From the NCBI GenBank assembly GCA_032690845.1, contig CM064417.1:21802808-21866807 (forward strand): DNA of 64,000 bases. Direction: 5' to 3'. The stretch is from Eleusine coracana subsp. coracana (lineage: Eukaryota > Streptophyta > Magnoliopsida > Poales > Poaceae). Shown piece by piece: positions 45,229 to 57,045 of the stretch. The translations under genes were made by a program, and so were the position numbers. The notes under the pieces are model-generated. The model saw only the letters and a program-made list of their open reading frames with translations. It searched no databases and had not been told where the DNA came from. Each line of letters begins with the position of its first letter. Position 1 is the stretch's first letter.

Positions 45229-47119
45229 TGAAAGGATCGAGTGACCAAGGGGGTGGTGAAAGAGGAACTCGCACTATGTACCAAATTTGCCAAATATTAA
45301 AACCGACCACTCAAAACAACTCCTACACAATTCAAGTGATGATCACACTAGCAAGATAATGAACCTATGAAAGGAACAATAACCTAAGCATACTAGTGGA
45401 TCACACAAAGGCAATACAACTCCTATGCAAGCTAGTGATAAAGACACGCGGGAGCAAACAACAAGCTAGCATAGGAGCCTACTCATGCAATGCTACAAGA
45501 TAAGGAACTAGAGCACATAACCATGAGTAGCACAATATACACAAGGGTGAGCAATCAAGCCAATGCAACTCCTATACATGCTAGTGATCAAATGCAGAAG
45601 CTAAACACTACTAGCAACTAAAGAAGCCTATTCATGCAAGTCTACAAGGTAATCAACTAGAGTAAGGTAAACAACAAGCATGAATAGCATGGTTGTAAAT
45701 GCAGAAAGTAAGGCATCATAGTAAGGACTAGAGTAAGAGATGGATCATGATTTTTTCCTGAGGTCTCAGAAGGATGGTGCCTTCCCTTACTCCTCGTTGT
45801 ACCACCCTTGCTGGAGTACAGGTCCCTCCTGCCACCAATGTGGAGTTCTCACATACGAGCCCTCAATCACTCCCGGAGTGAAGACACGACTGCGTCACCG
45901 TTGCCACCAAGGCACAAGCTCGCCTCCCTCAAAAACCTACTGGACTCCCCGAGCCGACACGGGCGCTCACTAGCGATGCCCCTTTCACCGTCAGGCTCAA
46001 ACCGGGTACAAATGTGTGACAGCCTTCATAACCGATCACGATAGGCTCTATCACCGTCACCTAAACGGTCTAGGTCTCACCATAGACCAAGAGTAACAAC
46101 CTAGATCACACCCTCAAGGACACCCTAGCCTTAGAAGTGCAAGATGCTCTTGTTACTCTCACTAGCACTCTCAAGATATGCAATATCTCCTCCTAGTGCT
46201 CTCGTCTTTTCCTCTTGGCTCTCACCAAATGCTCCTAGCAATTCCACTGGCCAAGAGTGGTCTCTAAGACCCCAGCAACAAAGTTATATTGGCTTCCAAC
46301 CTCCAACTAGTCGTTGCTCCATGAAATCAGCTTTCTGGACGTACTGACCGGACTGTCCGGTCACTTCCTAACCGGACTGTTCGATCACTGCAGATCTAGC
46401 TCCAACGGTTGATCCTCTATACCGACCGTACGGTCTGGTCAGTTCACCGTACCATCTGGTCTATCCAATCGTCGGACATGTCCGACGCATCGAACAACTC
46501 TGTCGGACTCCAGATAGTTGCTTCCTCTCTGTGCTCTGCTTCACCCATACAGACGGGACCATCCGGTCTATAGATCGGACCATCCGATCTCTATGGTCCC
46601 TGGCACAGATAGATTCCTCACTGAGTCTTCTCTTTGGACTGTCTTCTCCACTGATGACAGTATAGTCCAGTCACTCCTAGAACGACTGTCTGGTCTCTCT
46701 GTCTAGAAGTTGAAACTCCTTGTCCTCGCTTGACTTTGTTTCCCGGCTTCTCCGATTAGCTTCTTGGCTTCTCCACTATCATCTAGTGCTTGTGATTTCA
46801 CTGAGCATCCATGCACATTACCGACTAGACATGACCTAAGAGAAATGACTAGACCCCCTTGATAGTCCAGTTTTTCCTATGAACTCAAAGCCCTAACAAC
46901 TAGACAAGTGCTCCCAACACTTGCTCCATAGCTTGTCCTTAGCCTTGATCCATCTCCATCACCCCTTGGACTCCATCAAGCTCATCAAGCCATGCGTATG
47001 GTCATTGTCATCCATCGCCGAGGCCACCGTCAACAATCATCATAGCCACATTTCATGTTTGTTATTCATCACCAAAACATTTATACCTTAAGGTGACCTC
47101 AATGGTCATGATCATTACA
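45229..47119 (-). repeat. Solo copia LTR (copy L3)
   Basis: It is 1891 bases with complete ends (TGAAAGGATC at 45229; TAATGATCATGACC reading inward on the minus strand from 47119). Target duplications are TGGTG (45224-45228) and TAGTG (47120-47124), one mismatch apart. In copy A1 the left duplication is TAGTG, which shows the original site. No copia internal sequence is present, so this is a solo LTR left by LTR-LTR recombination. Confidence 0.85.
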
Positions 47120-47566
47120 TAGTGGATCATTTTCGTGCTCTGAAGTGAGCTAACAGGTGAAAGACTAGAGGCTATACCAAGAAATTAGTGTAAGCGCTCA
47201 ACCCGAGTAACTAGGATTTGACGCTTGATTTAGATATATTAGGAAGATATATTTTTAGGAATCTTATACTTAGACTTGTTGTTCTCCTGGCTAGCTTAAC
47301 CAATCTCTTTATTTAGCTTAGTGTGGATTTCTCCTGTGTTACTACCCCTACTATTATTATTTAACATCCTTACCCCCGTCTTTGGTCACTTGGTATAATT
47401 CTTATAGTTATATCTTTGTTAAACCAAGATAATCTTATGCCTAGCTTACCTGAGGAAAATAAATACGATACCTTGGAATACTCCCGGTTGAAATGCTATA
47501 ATGGTGTTCCGTGCGCTCGCGGATTAATTCACTTTACTCTTAGAGCATAACAAACGGCAACAATCA

Positions 47567-47585
47567 TTTCTGGCGCCGTACCAGG
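47567..47585 (+). other. Primer-binding site after Athila LTR A2
   Basis: TTTCTGGCGCCGTACCAGG starts five bases after the LTR end CAACA. It matches the TTTCTGGCACCGTTGCC region at the left edge of the window, with changes in the last bases. A TTAAGAAGTGCCAACA motif follows at 47609, resembling bases 3-18 of the window. Confidence 0.7.
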
Positions 47586-47649
47586 GTCAGTGATATTCTT
47601 GATATGACGTTAAGAAGTGCCAACACTAGGGCCTTCCATATTTCTCTCA

Positions 47650-47975
47650 AAAGTTGGTGGCCTAATTCTCATGAATTCTGACATCTTAGATGGTCTGTGA
47701 CCACGTCCTCCTCCTGCAGCGGCCTGGAGTAGCTGCAACTGGGCATTCATGAGCTCCATTAAGGTGGTCGGCTATGGTGGAGGAGGCGGCAGCTGCACAT
47801 TCCCGGTCCCATGGTTATTGACTTCAACATTGTATCCTGAAGTGTTCTCCCCATGTTGGTTGTGTTCATCCACCTTGGTTGGGTTGGCTCTATTGGATGA
47901 AGGGGAAAGAGTCAGATCTAATGGCCTTAGTGTTGTGTTATCTGATGTTTTGTTTAAGCACACAATTTCACTCAA
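47650..47975 (-). pseudogene. Gypsy gag, N-terminal piece
   Basis: On the minus strand M-S-E-I-V begins a polar N-terminus, then five prolines, M-E-L-M-N-A-Q-L-Q-L-L-Q-A, A-A-G-G-G-R-G-H-R-P-S-K and F-M-R-I-R-P-P-T-F. This is the standard beginning of plant gypsy gag. A stop interrupts it after the prolines. Sequence beyond R-P-P-T-F no longer fits gag, so the homology ends near 47650. Confidence 0.75.
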
Positions 47976-48169
47976 TCAAAGATCCAAATAGCAAACAACA
48001 ATCAAGCACCATACATTTCTTATTTTACACAACGCTCTTAGGCGTACATGTCGCATGACACGTGACATACGATACATGATATATGGTACGAGTACTGGGT
48101 ACATGATACATTATTCATGGTACATGGTACATGTGCCTAGTACTACCGAACTAGACTAAGTCTGAAAGG

Positions 48170-49560
48170 GTCTAAGGTCTACTTATCGATGATCTTGATA
48201 GGGTCTTCTTCCAACACTTTCATTGGCTCTTCGTCAGTCTCTGGAAGGGTCTCTTCCTGGGAGTGGCTGGTCGAGCTATCAAAACTGTCGCTAGGGTCTG
48301 TCTTAGACTTCGGGTTGATGTTGAAGCAGTCTCTTGGTCTGTTTCGTAGGGTCTTGTTAGCCATCTTGTCTACCTTGCGCTTAATTGCAGCAATGGTCTT
48401 GAGGCTCAACACTGGTGCCAAGTCTTAGGATATGTAGCGTCCACTTGGTAGTTGTACGAAGGCCCTCTTCCGGGGAGTGAGTCTTGTCCTGCATCTAGGC
48501 TGAGGAAATATTTCGTGGAGAGTCCTTGTGGTCTGAGAGTTAGCGGCCTCTGGGGAATGCCAGGTGAACATGGTACCATGCGCTAATGGAGTGGTGCGTG
48601 AGCAGGTACCCTCAGATGGTCCGTCCTCCTTGGGCTTCAAGGTTTTGGCCTCTTCAAGTGCCTTCTTCAAACTTTTTATTTCTTCCTATGTTGCATCTAA
48701 CTCTGCACGTATCGTGTCTCTTTGGTGGACAATGTTTTTGATGTTGGAATCCTTTTTCTTGATGACTTCTTCTGTCTCAGCTCGAGCACCACTTAGTTGT
48801 AGTTTGAGGTTCTCGATCACGGTCTGGGTGGTGGCCTGGTCCAGTAGCATTTGTTGGGTCTGGGTTTCCATTTCTATGGCCAAATGTTGATTGGTTATCC
48901 TGAGCGCCTGGGAGCAGTTCTTTCTCCCCTACCCAATGATGTAGGAGGGTCTTGGTGAGGCGATCCAGTGCCAGTAGGTATTCAAGCATTTGTTGGGTCT
49001 GGGTTTCCATTTCTATGGCCAAATGTTGATTGGTTATCCTGAGCGCCTGGGAGCAGTTCTTTCTCCCCTACCCAATGATGTAGGAGGGTATTGGTGAGGC
49101 GATCCAGTGCCAGTAGGTATTCTGTTGTAACTGTCAGCGTAGGATCCGTCACCGTGCGAGTAGGTCCTCCTAGACAAAGTACACGATGAGTCTAGGCTGT
49201 GTCACTCGGGTTATCTACCGAGAAGTATCTGATAGGTGTATAGCCAGTTACACCCAGGCCTTTGTTGTAGAGGTGAAGCAGAACATCTCATGCCAATATC
49301 TGTATAGTGTCCGCGAAGGCAACTCCGATCTGTCCCATAACAAAGAAATATGGGTTGGTGATGCTCCCAAAATCTGATAGGCATGTACTTTCATTGTGCA
49401 CTTAGGGACTCCGCTTCCTTCATACCCTTGGTATTGGTACTGAGGCAGAGCGAAGCCGCCGAATGACTGGATGACGTTTCATAGCAGTGTCAGAAAACCT
49501 TCCACGTCCAAGTCGAAAGTGGGGATCCATGTATTGTCATCCATCCATAAGACAAGCATC
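48170..49560 (-). pseudogene. Pre-gag ORF of the gypsy element (function unknown)
   Basis: On the minus strand, from about 49540, I read D-L-D-V-E-G-F-L-T-L-L then a stop and N-V-I-Q-S-F-G-G-F-A-L-P. This is the same pattern as the G-F-x-x-L-F-W-x-V-L-Q-G-F-G of the ORF at 12873. A middle part with leucine-rich and coiled-coil features follows (48883-48686, with M-E-T-Q-T-Q-Q-M-L). An acidic C-terminal segment is at 48421-48179. A 139-bp tandem duplication, stops and frameshifts disrupt it. The protein is unnamed, and its position between primer-binding site and gag is shared with the Tekay-like element. Confidence 0.55.
48845..49122. repeat. 139-bp tandem duplication
   Basis: GCATTTGTTGGGTCTGG occurs at 48847 and 48986 and the copies run on identically, apart from one G/A type difference (GGGTCTTGG versus GGGTATTGG), to CCAGTAGGTATTC. 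Near-identity shows a recent event. The block lies in the pre-gag ORF and would add 46 residues plus a frame change. Confidence 0.9.
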
Positions 49561-52130
49561 TCACCAGTGAGAAAAGACGAGAGGTTTATAGAATATAGGA
49601 GAAGTAAGAACTTTATGCTCTATAAGGAGGGTAGAGTGCAGTGTCAAGACTGTCCTTTAGGGTGTTATTACTATAGGTTTCATCCTACGGTCAAGTATCG
49701 GCTCTAATACCATCTATCATACTCCTATCTGGGATATACTGTGTATTCCATACCAATCTCTAGATCAGTAGTTAGTACACACATACAAATGATACAAAGG
49801 ATAATACTACACTTTATTGAGTCCACACAGGGACAATAGAGTCACACAAGTCTTAGATTACAAGCCAAAGAGGTGGTCGTTCCATCCTCGAAAATAGAGA
49901 AAACATCACACAAGCTTTATTCAACTTTCACAGGCAACTCGAGCATAGGACGCAACCTATTCGTCAAACTTCGCATGTACTTCTTCTTCTTCTCTGTCTT
50001 CTGAATAATGAATTTAAAACAAGGGTGAGTGCATAAGGTACTCCATAAACCCTACCGCTAGCAAGGGCATATATATGCATTTGGGTAAGTAGACAAGGAA
50101 TGGGGTTGGGTTTTCAGAGTTTTGTGGAAAGCGCATATGCAAGGGCTTCTATAGAGTCAAAGGGGTTTTGTGGAGTGAAAATGGTTATATAACTTTTGGG
50201 GTTGGTTGGACCTGAGGGAGATTACAATCGACCCCGATAGTTCCCATATGTTAGTTGAGCCTTGTGACACATAGTCATAACAACTCTGGCACACCTTGCC
50301 AAAAATATTGACCTACTCACACGACAAGGAAATATTAAGAGCTCAATGATTTGGTGTGTCATAACCAGTGACAATGGACATCCGAAGGATTTAGGGGATA
50401 ACTCTGCAGAGCTTAGTACACTGTACCCACGGGCTATGAGCTTTTAGCTACGGATCACATAACACTCCGACTTCACCCAGGCACACCCACAAGTCTACCA
50501 CGGATCTCAGGGGTCCTACATCCATGACACTTAGTCATTTCACCGCACTTATGATACTTAGTTATACAATCTTGCCAATTACTGGACATATCACCACTTG
50601 CATCACAACCAACCCCTGAGTCCGTTCCTACTCTGTCGGGTGATACTTCCTTGCAACGTAAACCAGGTTCCATGTTAGTCCTGCCCAAATAGGTTCTGTG
50701 GTCGTACTAAAAATATCACCAAGTTGAGGTGTTAACCAATCGTTCCTGAGCGGTTGGGCAAGCACTCATCCACGATAGGTGGATCTACACTGAAGACATC
50801 ATCACCAAGTACTTTGCATCAGTACTAAGGAGTCTCGTCCTCGACCAAGTCTATCCCATCCAGCTTCTTCTTAACACAGTTGGTTTAACATCCACCCATT
50901 CGCACGCACACTACCAAACACATTTTTCACCCATTTTATAAAACATTGTAGTGTAAAGATATGGTGATAATCATCACAAGTCCTAAGCATGTTCTAGCAA
51001 GGGTGGCGTTATCATCAGCAACGCTATCGATAACTTCCTATGTTTATCAAGGCAGTGGGATAACAGTTGCTGCCAATCAAGGATCTAACATTCATATCTT
51101 ATATAGGAGATAAGAACGTTAGTTTTCACACAAGTGGGTTTAACTAAGCAATTGCAAAAATACAAGGAATAATGTATATAAGAAGTAGGCTCTAAGATGG
51201 GTGCATTTTCAAAATAATTGGAGCAATCATGATCAAGGAATAGATAGAGCTTGCCTCCTAACGTGTCCTCAAAGTCATGCTCATAGTCCGGGTCCTCGGG
51301 CTCCTGCTCCCGGTTCTCTTCGTCTGCAAATCATGAACTACGTGTAAGCTATCATGACATAAAATAACACACAAATCAAGAGAAAGACAGTTGAGGAGAA
51401 AACCAGATGTGGAGGAGCTATGTGAAGGGTTCCACAGGCTAGGGTTCGAGACAATGATTCCAACAGCGCAAGAATCGTCTAAACTGGAGTTACAATTTGA
51501 AAACTGGGGCTTTCAGAAGGTTTAGAGACTTATTTGTTATTAATAAAAGGTTCTAGGGACCTATCTATAAATATAAAAAGTTTTAGGGGCTTGGTTGAAA
51601 AATAGCAAGGACTAAAATGTAATTACAAAAAAGTTGGTGTATTTTTCTATAAAAATGTTGCGCTAAAACAAAATTAAAATAAAGTTCTAGTAATTATGGG
51701 ATTTATGGAATTATTTTCCTCTGGGAAAACCTATGGACTAGGTCTATGGGCTGGTGGACCGGGGTTTAGGCTGGGTTCATGGGCCTACGGTGGACCGATT
51801 ACATAAAATCAGCCCACAGTCATCGATCTCGCAATGAGCGGTCTGGGTTTAAATGAGCGAAGGGGTACGTAGGTTCTAATCTTGGTCGTGGATTGTGAGA
51901 TGGACGGCTTAGGGCGGAGGGTGATGGCGCGTGGCGGCCGGAGGGGAGGGCGACGTCGGCGCCATGGCTGGGGCTCATCAGAGTTCGCCGCTGGGCGCTC
52001 CGGTGGCCCAAGCTTCGCGCGGATAGGCTCTAGCGGATGCGGGGGAGGTACCACATTCACTGAGGGCGAGGCTTGTGCTTGCCTTGGCTGGCGATGGGCG
52101 GCGGTGGGGTGTTGGCAAGAACTAAGGGGC

Positions 52131-52178
52131 CTATTTATAGGCACCGAGGGCAATGGGGGGGGGGTAGCTCAGGAATTG

Positions 52179-52220
<42 letters not shown>

Positions 52221-52295
52221 GGGAGGCTTGTGCTTGCCTTGGCTGGCGATGGGCGACGGTGGGATGTTGGCAAGAACTAAGGGGCCTATTTATAG
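52131..52295 (-). promoter_or_regulatory. Duplicated TATA boxes of the gypsy LTR
   Basis: CTATAAATAG on the minus strand occurs at 52140-52131 and at 52295-52286. Both copies have the same flanks (GTGC before, GCCCC after). In transcription order the upstream box is followed by the (CT)18 tract and then the second box. Confidence 0.7.
52181..52216. repeat. (AG)18 microsatellite
   Basis: This is a perfect AG dinucleotide run of 36 bases located between the two promoter copies. CT-rich runs on the transcribed strand are common in plant leader regions. Confidence 0.95.
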
Positions 52296-53282
52296 GCACC
52301 GAGGGTAGTGGGGGCGGGGGAGGATCGCCAGCTCACGCCCTGATGGCCATTGATGGCGAGCAGGGCGTGCAGCGGTGGAGCAATGTGAGGTGATCGATCA
52401 CTCCGCAGGGCTAAGGGCTAGACAACGGTGAGCAGGGAGGGGTCTAATCAGTCATTGTGCCGATGTGAATGGCGTCGCGACGGCGGTGGCAGGGAGGTGT
52501 CTCGTTGGGGATTCTATTTTGCGGTGTTGTGTGTGTCGCGGTGTGGTTTAGGGCGATGCGTGACCCGTCCCTTGTCACGTTATGATGGGCAGCGACAGGC
52601 GGTAGGGCTGGGTGGAGTGAAGGCGGTCGTGTTGGTTTGTGTCGGTGCGGCAAGGTGGTGGCGCGCGACGGGAAAGAAGAGGGAGCATGGGAGTTGGGCC
52701 AGAAGGCCGAGTGGGCCGGGGTGCACGGGGAGGAGGGTTGGCCCAAGCGGGAAGGGGGAAAGGGCCGAGGAGGCCGTGCTGCGTGGGTGAGGTGGAAGGG
52801 AAAGGTGGTTGGGCCGAGTGGAGAGAAGAGAGGGGGAAGCGGCCTAGTGAGAGAGAAAGGGTTTTGGTTTTAAATTTCTTGGTTTTCCCTCACAAGCAAA
52901 TCCAAATCCAAAACCAAATGAATTCAAACAAAAGCCAAGAAGAGGGGAAATAAATCAACCACTTGACAAGCTCCATATTTTAGGATGAAAAATATTTGGC
53001 TATGAGTCTAATTAGATTTTCTTTTTCCTGCCTATTTCAAAAAGGATTCTTTTTCCTGAATTGAACAAAATGATTTTAATAGGTATATTTTACTGGCCAA
53101 AATCTAGGGTCTCACATGGACATTCCACCGAAGCCCATTGAAGTGGTGGCAAAATAGCAAAAATCTCCCCAAAACACCACGCCTAAGCAGATCGTCCCAA
53201 AACGCAATGAATTAGGTTGTTTCTTTTTTAAAAAAAGTCATATAGTGGACGATTATATTATATTAGAAGAGCGAAACACTAA

Positions 53283-53872
53283 GGGTGTGTTTGTTTTACT
53301 GGATTGGCTTGGATTGACTTGAACAGATCCATCTAATCCAGTGTTTGTTTCATCTCAGCCTGGATAGGATGGACAGAATTAGGGAATATTCTTCATAGAT
53401 ACTGGATGAGCTTGTCCAGAAAAATTGGCCGGACAATGCTGTCCAACTTATTTAAGCGGGATCGTTAGTGAATAGTTAAAGATTATTAGCATGTTATGAT
53501 ATTAATTAGTATATTATATTATGAGATTATGGTTAATAAACACTCATATGTTAATTAATGTGCAAAAAGTACATGAATTAGAATGTGATTGTTGGTAATT
53601 AGAATATTTATTATTAATTAAGCATTATCATAACAAGATTACCGTTTACAAATATTAAAATAGGTTAATTAGTATGTATTTTATTGCTATTATTTGCAAG
53701 TAAGATATATAATTAAGTTAATTATTCTCATCTAATCTCTCTTATCCCTCCAACCAAGTAAAAAACTTGAATTGTCCTATCCAATCAAACAAACACTGAG
53801 TTGGATAGTCCCATCCAAGAAAATATGGATGGGATGATCCAATCCAACTTTGACGCTCAACCAAACGAACCT
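53283..53872. mobile_element. Tourist-like MITE
   Basis: The ends are GGGTGTGTTTGTTTTA and, inverted, AGGTTCGTTTGGTTGA, with TAA on both sides (53280-53282 and 53873-53875). The similarity extends inward imperfectly for about 120 bases (GGATTGG near the left, CCAATCC near the right; AGTGTTTGTTT at 53339 against AAACAAACACT near 53787). The core is AT-rich and non-coding. Length of 590 bases and a TAA duplication fit a PIF/Harbinger-derived Tourist element. Confidence 0.6.
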
Positions 53873-53875
53873 TAA

Positions 53876-56800
53876 ATATGTTTTTGGTTCGGCTGTGGCT
53901 ATGAATTAAAAGCAATTTTGGACTGTGATGTGAGATGTGAATTTACAATGGTGCATTATTTTGTCATTGCGTGTATGGTTTTGATCCAGGCAACATATAG
54001 AGTGCATCTGGTTTTCCCTATAAAACTGGGTGTGACAGATGGTGACATTTTTTAACATCCCGTGTACTAAAGATCAATTAAATTCCAAACTAAAACCTAG
54101 GCAATAATCTCTCGAGGAGAGATGTTTAGAAGTGACTCTGGAGTTGTGAAAATTAGCAGTAAAGCCTGAAAAAATGATGGTAATGCAATAGTAAGATTCT
54201 AACAATTTCAGTATTGAAACACATTCAATTGATTATTACTTATTTTAGAAAAATATTGTGAGCATATCTGACAGATTAATTTTGATTGGTTTTCTCATCT
54301 TCTTCATGATTCTCTCTCCTCACGTACTCTTTTATTCTATTCAAATCCCTTTCAATCCGTATGCTGATGGACCAGCATAAAGAGTGAAAAGATTTTAAAT
54401 AATCCAAAACATAGTTAAATATTAGACGATCCGAAACAACGTCGAAAGGCTTCAGCATGTCCGATTTCTAATAAAATGACCGTTTACATAATCCCACACA
54501 TGTTAAAGTTTTATCTTTTGTAGTACGACATGTATATACTCAAATTTAAGGATAAAAATAAATTGTATTCCATGTTAAGTGTACGCTTACGCTTTGTTTC
54601 ACACTTATCTATGTCTCACAGCAATATAATTATGTTGTCATTAAATTATTAAAATCACTAGAAGGTTATATCAAGACGAATCATCATGATGACATGGTGG
54701 AATAGTTGGAGCATTGCTTGAGTTGAGTAGAGGCATATGACATCGGGAAATACGGGTGAGTATAATAGTTATATATATATATATAGGAATACACAGGGCT
54801 GTGTATTTTCGTGTTAAGAAGATAAAAGGTTGTAACCAAATATGAATAAATATCTCAAATTTTTATGCTTTGTCCAGAAGAAATATCAATGCGATAGTTT
54901 TTTCTTCTGAAAAGTTCTTTGCACCTCCGACATGCATATGCTATTCTCCCACCGTAAATATTTAATAAAGATATATGTTATTATTAACAGAAATGCTCTA
55001 TGTCTGACAGAAATGTCTAATTATGATTTGTAATATAGTGGTAATCTATGCTAGTCTTTGATAAATAATTACTGACATGTGTTGGTTGAATGGCCAAATC
55101 GAACGACCTCGTCATGTGTATAATAGTGCTCTATTATTAAAAAATGGTGACAAATTAATAATTTAAACTTTACATATTACTCACAACACAAGAAATTATT
55201 ATACAACACTTGATTCCATGCACATAAAAATTAAGACAATTTCAAGTGCATATTGAAAGATTTATAGACTCAACATTCTACCTGACTTCTATTGATGCTA
55301 TCCCAAAACCATCAGTTAGTGAAACCAAAAACCTACTCCACAAAGACATGTGAGAAATCATATAGAAGCAACACCGTTCCTGATGCCGGCATTATTTTCC
55401 ATCTATCTTCAATGGTTTCTCACATCTACACTTCCTCTCAAAACAATAATATTATCCTTGTTAGATAGAATCCACCGGTTAATATACCCTGCCGTTTGAA
55501 TTCAGAGCAGGAAGTCCAAAAATACCATAGGATGCACATTTGGCTCACCATCACGGCTTCATGGTTCATCCATTCAATAAGTGTCATGAAGAATTAATTA
55601 TTGATGATACAGAAAAACATAATATTTACGATAAAAGTAAAAGCTTCTAAAAGAATGAATTATTAAGCTCAACAGCTACTTGAGTTTAGCAAAATAAAAT
55701 GAACTCTTATGAAGTACTATCGTGATTGAGAAAAATTCTAAAACAATGTGCCTAGATGAAAATAGTAATTTAACGGGCTGACCAAGAGAGAATTGCTTCT
55801 ACATACTGAACAAAAGATGTGTGGGATTGGTACCAACACCATTAGGTATTGTTGTGTACATGTAACTGCATAGGGAAGCTTTATTAGATGAAGACGATAC
55901 TACTACTACACACAAGCCCCGAAGTAAACGGATTTTGAATATGTGATGCACTTTATATCAACAAACTTCAAATATAATAGATTAATGCCATGTTGAAGTA
56001 CGCATAATCTTAAAATAGTATATCTACTCATTTTTCTAGAACAATCATGGCAAAATTTTAGGCCTAAAGGATCAAGCTAATCGTGGGCATAAATGATCGA
56101 AACCAGTGAACATGATATTATACAAATTAGAATTAAGGTATAAAATTTTCCTATTAGAAGAACATAGGAAAAGCTGAAAAGGTAATCACCAATCACTATG
56201 GTAGTATGCATTGCATGTTAGAGGATCCAAGAACAACCACTGTCTCACAAATGCTTGCTGCAAACTCTTATTCACTTTCATCAATAGCAGTGGGAGGTGT
56301 CCCAGACATGTGTCCAAAAATTGTTTTGAAATGTTGATCAACACCTGGAAAATGTTGGGCATTGCGGCTTCATACTCAGCAACTGATACATGTTAGAAAT
56401 ATTGAAATGTGAGGAAGATTTTTTGAGTCAATAAAAAAAAACAACGTTGCCAACGAGATAGATGAGAAAGAATAACATCAAAACCTGGGGTACCAGAAAC
56501 TCTAGTCAACAAACCGATGTATTAGTCCATATTTGGAGAGCCCATTCAGCATATGCGCTGACAACAATTAGAATAGCTGTCACTGTTCCCACATGTTGTT
56601 TAGCCAAAATTCCATTCGCTGATTATTGTGCTCACTTAAAGCGGCAACAAATTTTTCACTAGTTCCTACAAAATTCTATTACAAACCTGTAAGTTGTGAC
56701 ATTAAAATCTTTTCACTCCTTATGCCCGATTGAACATAGTGAAAGCACCAAGGAAATCTTACAGAATATAACAACACAAATTGTGTGCCAATGACTCAGT

Positions 56801-57045
56801 GAGGCCTTTAGTGATAGTCATCTATCATCTATTGGAAACAGAAGTGGAAAATGTCGTCTATTCATACTGTTGTCTTACATGATGGCTGAAACATGAAATA
56901 ACTGCACTTTCAAGCAATCACAGTAGGCAAAAACAGAAAGAAAATTGATCTTACCCTATGCAATACTAGAGAGAGCACACTAGCATGGTATATGATCTAA
57001 GAAAGATAACAACAACCTATATAGGATAGTGAGTCACACACCAAT
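53876..57045. other. AT-rich intergenic DNA with nothing recognised
   Basis: I see no gene, no transposon domain and no terminal repeats in these 3.2 kb. A short (AT)n run is at about 54772-54785. The small open frames at 54276-54458, 56211-56396 and 56462-56662 have no coding character. It may be old, decayed repeat DNA. Confidence 0.4.

Larger units (their letters stand above)
43766..47562 (+). repeat. Athila LTR copy A2 containing a solo copia LTR
   Basis: It starts TGTTGGCGG at 43766 and ends GGCAACA at 47562. Bases 43766-45228 match copy A1, then copia LTR L3 intervenes, and 47125-47562 is the remainder of the Athila LTR not visible for A1. Without the insertion the LTR is about 1.9 kb. 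It contains a block at 44957-45123 that A1 lacks. It is preceded by a polypurine tract and followed by a primer-binding site, so it is flanked by internal ends on both sides. Confidence 0.8.
52068..52315. repeat. 155-bp tandem duplication around the LTR promoter
   Basis: GAGGCTTGTGCTTGCC begins at 52068 and 52223 and the copies remain nearly identical through the TATA box and GCACCGAGGG, about 90 bases each. Between them lies a G run (about 52155-52164) and the (AG)n microsatellite. Confidence 0.85.
47640..53116 (-). mobile_element. 5' part of a gypsy element (LTR, pre-gag ORF, gag start)
   Basis: On the minus strand a long LTR (53116 to about 49715) is followed by a primer-binding site (ATGGTATTAGAGC, about 49713-49701), a broken pre-gag ORF (49560-48170) and the start of gag (47975-47650). 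The element stops there against Athila sequence, and the rest has been lost. The layout of a pre-gag ORF before gag is the same as in the Tekay-like element at 9483. Confidence 0.7.
49715..53116 (-). repeat. 5' LTR of the gypsy element (about 3.4 kb)
   Basis: It starts TGTGAGACCC at 53116 on the minus strand and runs to the primer-binding site near 49713. The exact inner end is uncertain because no matching GGGTCTCACA is found. It contains two TATA boxes 155 bases apart, a (CT)n tract and a GC-rich leader. The plus-strand frames at 51809-52953 are by-products of this GC-rich part. Confidence 0.65.

Noticed and set aside
7200..47119. Interpretation of the three copia LTRs as a CRISPR-like or satellite array
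   Set aside because: They are individual LTRs with TG...CA ends, PBS or PPT and target duplications. Spacing is set by insertions.
51809..52953. Several overlapping Gly/Arg- or Pro-rich frames on both strands
   Set aside because: They lie in the GC-rich part of a gypsy LTR with duplicated promoter and microsatellite. They have no conserved motif.
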